Positions 4,682-5,531 of a DNA stretch of 5,531 nucleotides are shown here, one piece after another. Position 1 is the first letter of the stretch. Each line of letters starts with the position of its first letter. Made by a program: the position numbers and the translations under genes. The stretch comes from Candidatus Bathyarchaeota archaeon. GTDB lineage: Archaea; Thermoproteota; Bathyarchaeia; Bathyarchaeales; WUQV01. Under the pieces are notes generated by a model. That model was not told the DNA's origin. It worked only from the letters and a program-made list of their open reading frames with translations, and ran no database searches. The DNA is taken from assembly GCA_009889585.1 (NCBI GenBank), contig WUQV01000320.1:1-5531 (forward strand), read 5' to 3'.

Positions 4682-4708
4682 CTTCTTACCGATGTGGTTA
4701 AATGATTA

Positions 4709-4726
4709 ATGCCTAAAATGCCTAAA
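4709..4726. repeat. tandem 9-base repeat
   Basis: ATGCCTAAA occurs twice without a gap (4709-4717 and 4718-4726), just outside the transposon relic. It may be a small slippage duplication; no role is apparent. Confidence 0.7.
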
Positions 4727-4750
4727 ATTGTTTGAACGTAAGTGAGTTAA

Positions 4751-4785
4751 AAGCGCGCTTAGAAAACTTAAACAAAGGTTTAAGT
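4751..4785. promoter_or_regulatory. two adjacent palindromes before the phosphorylase-like gene (operator candidate)
   Basis: AAGCGCGCTT (4751-4760) is a perfect 10-base palindrome. Five bases on, ACTTAAAC (4766-4773) and GTTTAAGT (4778-4785) form a perfect 8-bp inverted repeat around AAAG. The right arm contains TTTAAG (4779-4784), which is a plausible TATA box: transcription would start near 4807. A regulator on this palindrome would cover the promoter. Both could instead be ends of small mobile elements. Confidence 0.45.
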
Positions 4786-4817
4786 CCTTGCAGAAGATCT
4801 TTTATCGGAGCGGGTTT

Positions 4818-5531
4818 ATGCGTAAGTTCATGCCCAAACCCGATGATCAACCCGTGATTACACCTAAGAGATTTTTGCGCGATATTGACTTTAGAATGCC
4901 CTCTGGAAGGGTTCTCGCAGTGTTTACAGATAGAGCTTTTGAAGAATGCAATAGTGTTTTAAGCGATAAGACAGAGATCAAGATATCCGCTATTCGTAAG
5001 TTATTAAGGGGAAAGTATGACGATTCTGAGATCTTCTGTAGTAAGTTCTACGCTGGTGCTCCCCTAGCGGTGCTAGATTTGGAACTTCATATTGCTCTCG
5101 GTGGGGTCTTTTACATAATTATAGGGGAGGCGGGAGCTGTAAACCCAAACGTTAAGATTGGAGACTTAATACTTCCAACATGGGGCCTAAGGGAAGAGGG
5201 AACAAGCTATCATTATGCTTCAAATGATTACATTCCAAGACCAAGCTTAGAGCTTCTCGAGAAACTTGAGAGGATCTTAGCGGAAGAAGGAATAAGCTAT
5301 TTTAAAGGGGGCGTTTGGTCTACGGATGCTGTATTCCTTGAAACGAAAGGTAAAGTTGAAGGGTATAGGAGAATAGGAGTCCTAGCTGTGGACATGGAAT
5401 CTACAGCGCTAATGACCGTAGCCGAATATAGAAACGTGAAGTTAGCCGTGCTATTAATAGCATCTGATGAACTTTACCATGAAGAGTGGAAGTCTGGCTT
5501 CGATTCCAAAGAACTTGATGAAGCTGAGAGA
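4818..5531 (+). CDS. nucleoside phosphorylase/hydrolase superfamily protein (3' end outside window)
   Basis: ATG 4818 opens 238 codons to the window end, with GGAG (4807-4810) seven bases upstream. Family landmarks run in order: GAPLAV (80-85), GEAGAVNPNVKIGDLILP (103-120), REEGTSYHY (125-133), GGVWSTDAVFLET (164-176), GVLAVDMESTAL (187-198) and ASDELY (215-220). The DME pair holds the ribose hydroxyls and the aspartate of SD acts on the base in this superfamily, which splits nucleosides to base and sugar (phosphate). The N-terminal GDPxR phosphate loop is not visible (AVFTDRAFEE at 34-43), and the phosphate arginine before the GxxG turn is Ile, so hydrolysis, or another phosphate site, is possible. 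Most of the gene is present; a short C-terminus is missing. Composition is clearly more AT-rich than the ribosomal genes. Confidence 0.85.
   Translation, partial: MRKFMPKPDDQPVITPKRFLRDIDFRMPSGRVLAVFTDRAFEECNSVLSDKTEIKISAIRKLLRGKYDDSEIFCSKFYAGAPLAVLDLELHIALGGVFYIIIGEAGAVNPNVKIGDLILPTWGLREEGTSYHYASNDYIPRPSLELLEKLERILAEEGISYFKGGVWSTDAVFLETKGKVEGYRRIGVLAVDMESTALMTVAEYRNVKLAVLLIASDELYHEEWKSGFDSKELDEAER

Larger units (their letters stand above)
4451..4690 (-). mobile_element. relic of an IS605/IS1341-type (TnpB) element with its right-end/omega-RNA region
   Basis: The minus strand carries the tail of a TnpB followed by the GC-rich hairpin that typically comes right after the tnpB stop codon in archaeal elements (GAAGCAGGAAGCCCC then AGGGAGGGGTAGTTCA). 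A second copy of this hairpin lies at 4661-4681, giving two copies 202 bases apart in one orientation. Between them are strong inverted repeats: CGGCATGC (4574-4581) with GCATGCCG (4602-4609), and CGTCCGG (4550-4556) with CCGGACG (4589-4595). All but the last part of tnpB is gone, and no TnpA is in the window. It may be a deletion derivative, a non-autonomous MITE-like unit, or two nested ends. Borders are approximate; no target duplication is expected for this family. Plus-strand ORFs across it are shadows. Confidence 0.6.

Noticed and set aside
4451..4709. Plus-strand ORFs of 84 and 63 codons after L2
   Set aside because: They are cysteine- and arginine-rich translations of the minus-strand TnpB relic and its hairpins, start inside the repeat, and resemble no protein family.
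4409..4726. CRISPR array
   Set aside because: Only two hairpin copies 202 bases apart and one 9-base tandem pair are present; there are no regularly spaced repeats.

Overview
The window is archaeal. It carries the start of the archaeal ribosomal protein cluster, in the order uL3, uL4, uL23, uL2, and all four proteins have archaeal/eukaryotic-type signatures (for example the MGHRRKHAPKRGSLAFLPRGRA start of L3). A DUF357 fragment (a family largely restricted to archaea) and TATA-like boxes about 26 bases before start codons point the same way. Lineage cannot be fixed from the sequence alone; a thermophile of the TACK group is a guess. Starts are varied: ATG for L3, GTG for L4, TTG for L2, and TTG for a small reverse-strand gene.

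Layout. Bases 3-152 are the 3' end of a DUF357 gene. Converging on it, and overlapping its last 26 bases, is a reverse-strand 51-codon ORF (127-282) for a single-pass membrane protein, with a TATA-like box placed for a leaderless transcript. A divergent promoter then drives a nine-helix membrane protein (390-1211). It carries the two intramembrane aspartates of GxGD proteases of the presenilin/signal peptide peptidase type. The ribosomal block follows: L3 (1245-2255), an unusually long 335-base gap with possible structure and a possible own promoter, L4 (2591-3379), L23 (start problematic, see below, to 3641) and L2 (3662-4405). In most archaeal genomes S19, L22 and S3 come next; here they do not.

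After L2 lies about 240 bases that I read as the relic of an IS605/IS1341-type element on the minus strand. It holds the last 34 codons of a TnpB, two copies of a CCCCTCCCT...AAGGGG hairpin 202 bases apart, and dense inverted repeats like those of the TnpB guide (omega) RNA region. Two palindromes then precede a more AT-rich gene for a nucleoside phosphorylase/hydrolase superfamily protein that runs off the window end (4818-5531).

The most notable points are: (1) L23 lacks a usable start in frame, and one extra A in the AAA run at 3394-3396 would restore a canonical N-terminus; (2) the unreported-looking small membrane gene at 127-282; (3) the presenilin-like protease beside the ribosomal cluster; (4) the TnpB/omega-RNA relic where the ribosomal cluster breaks off.
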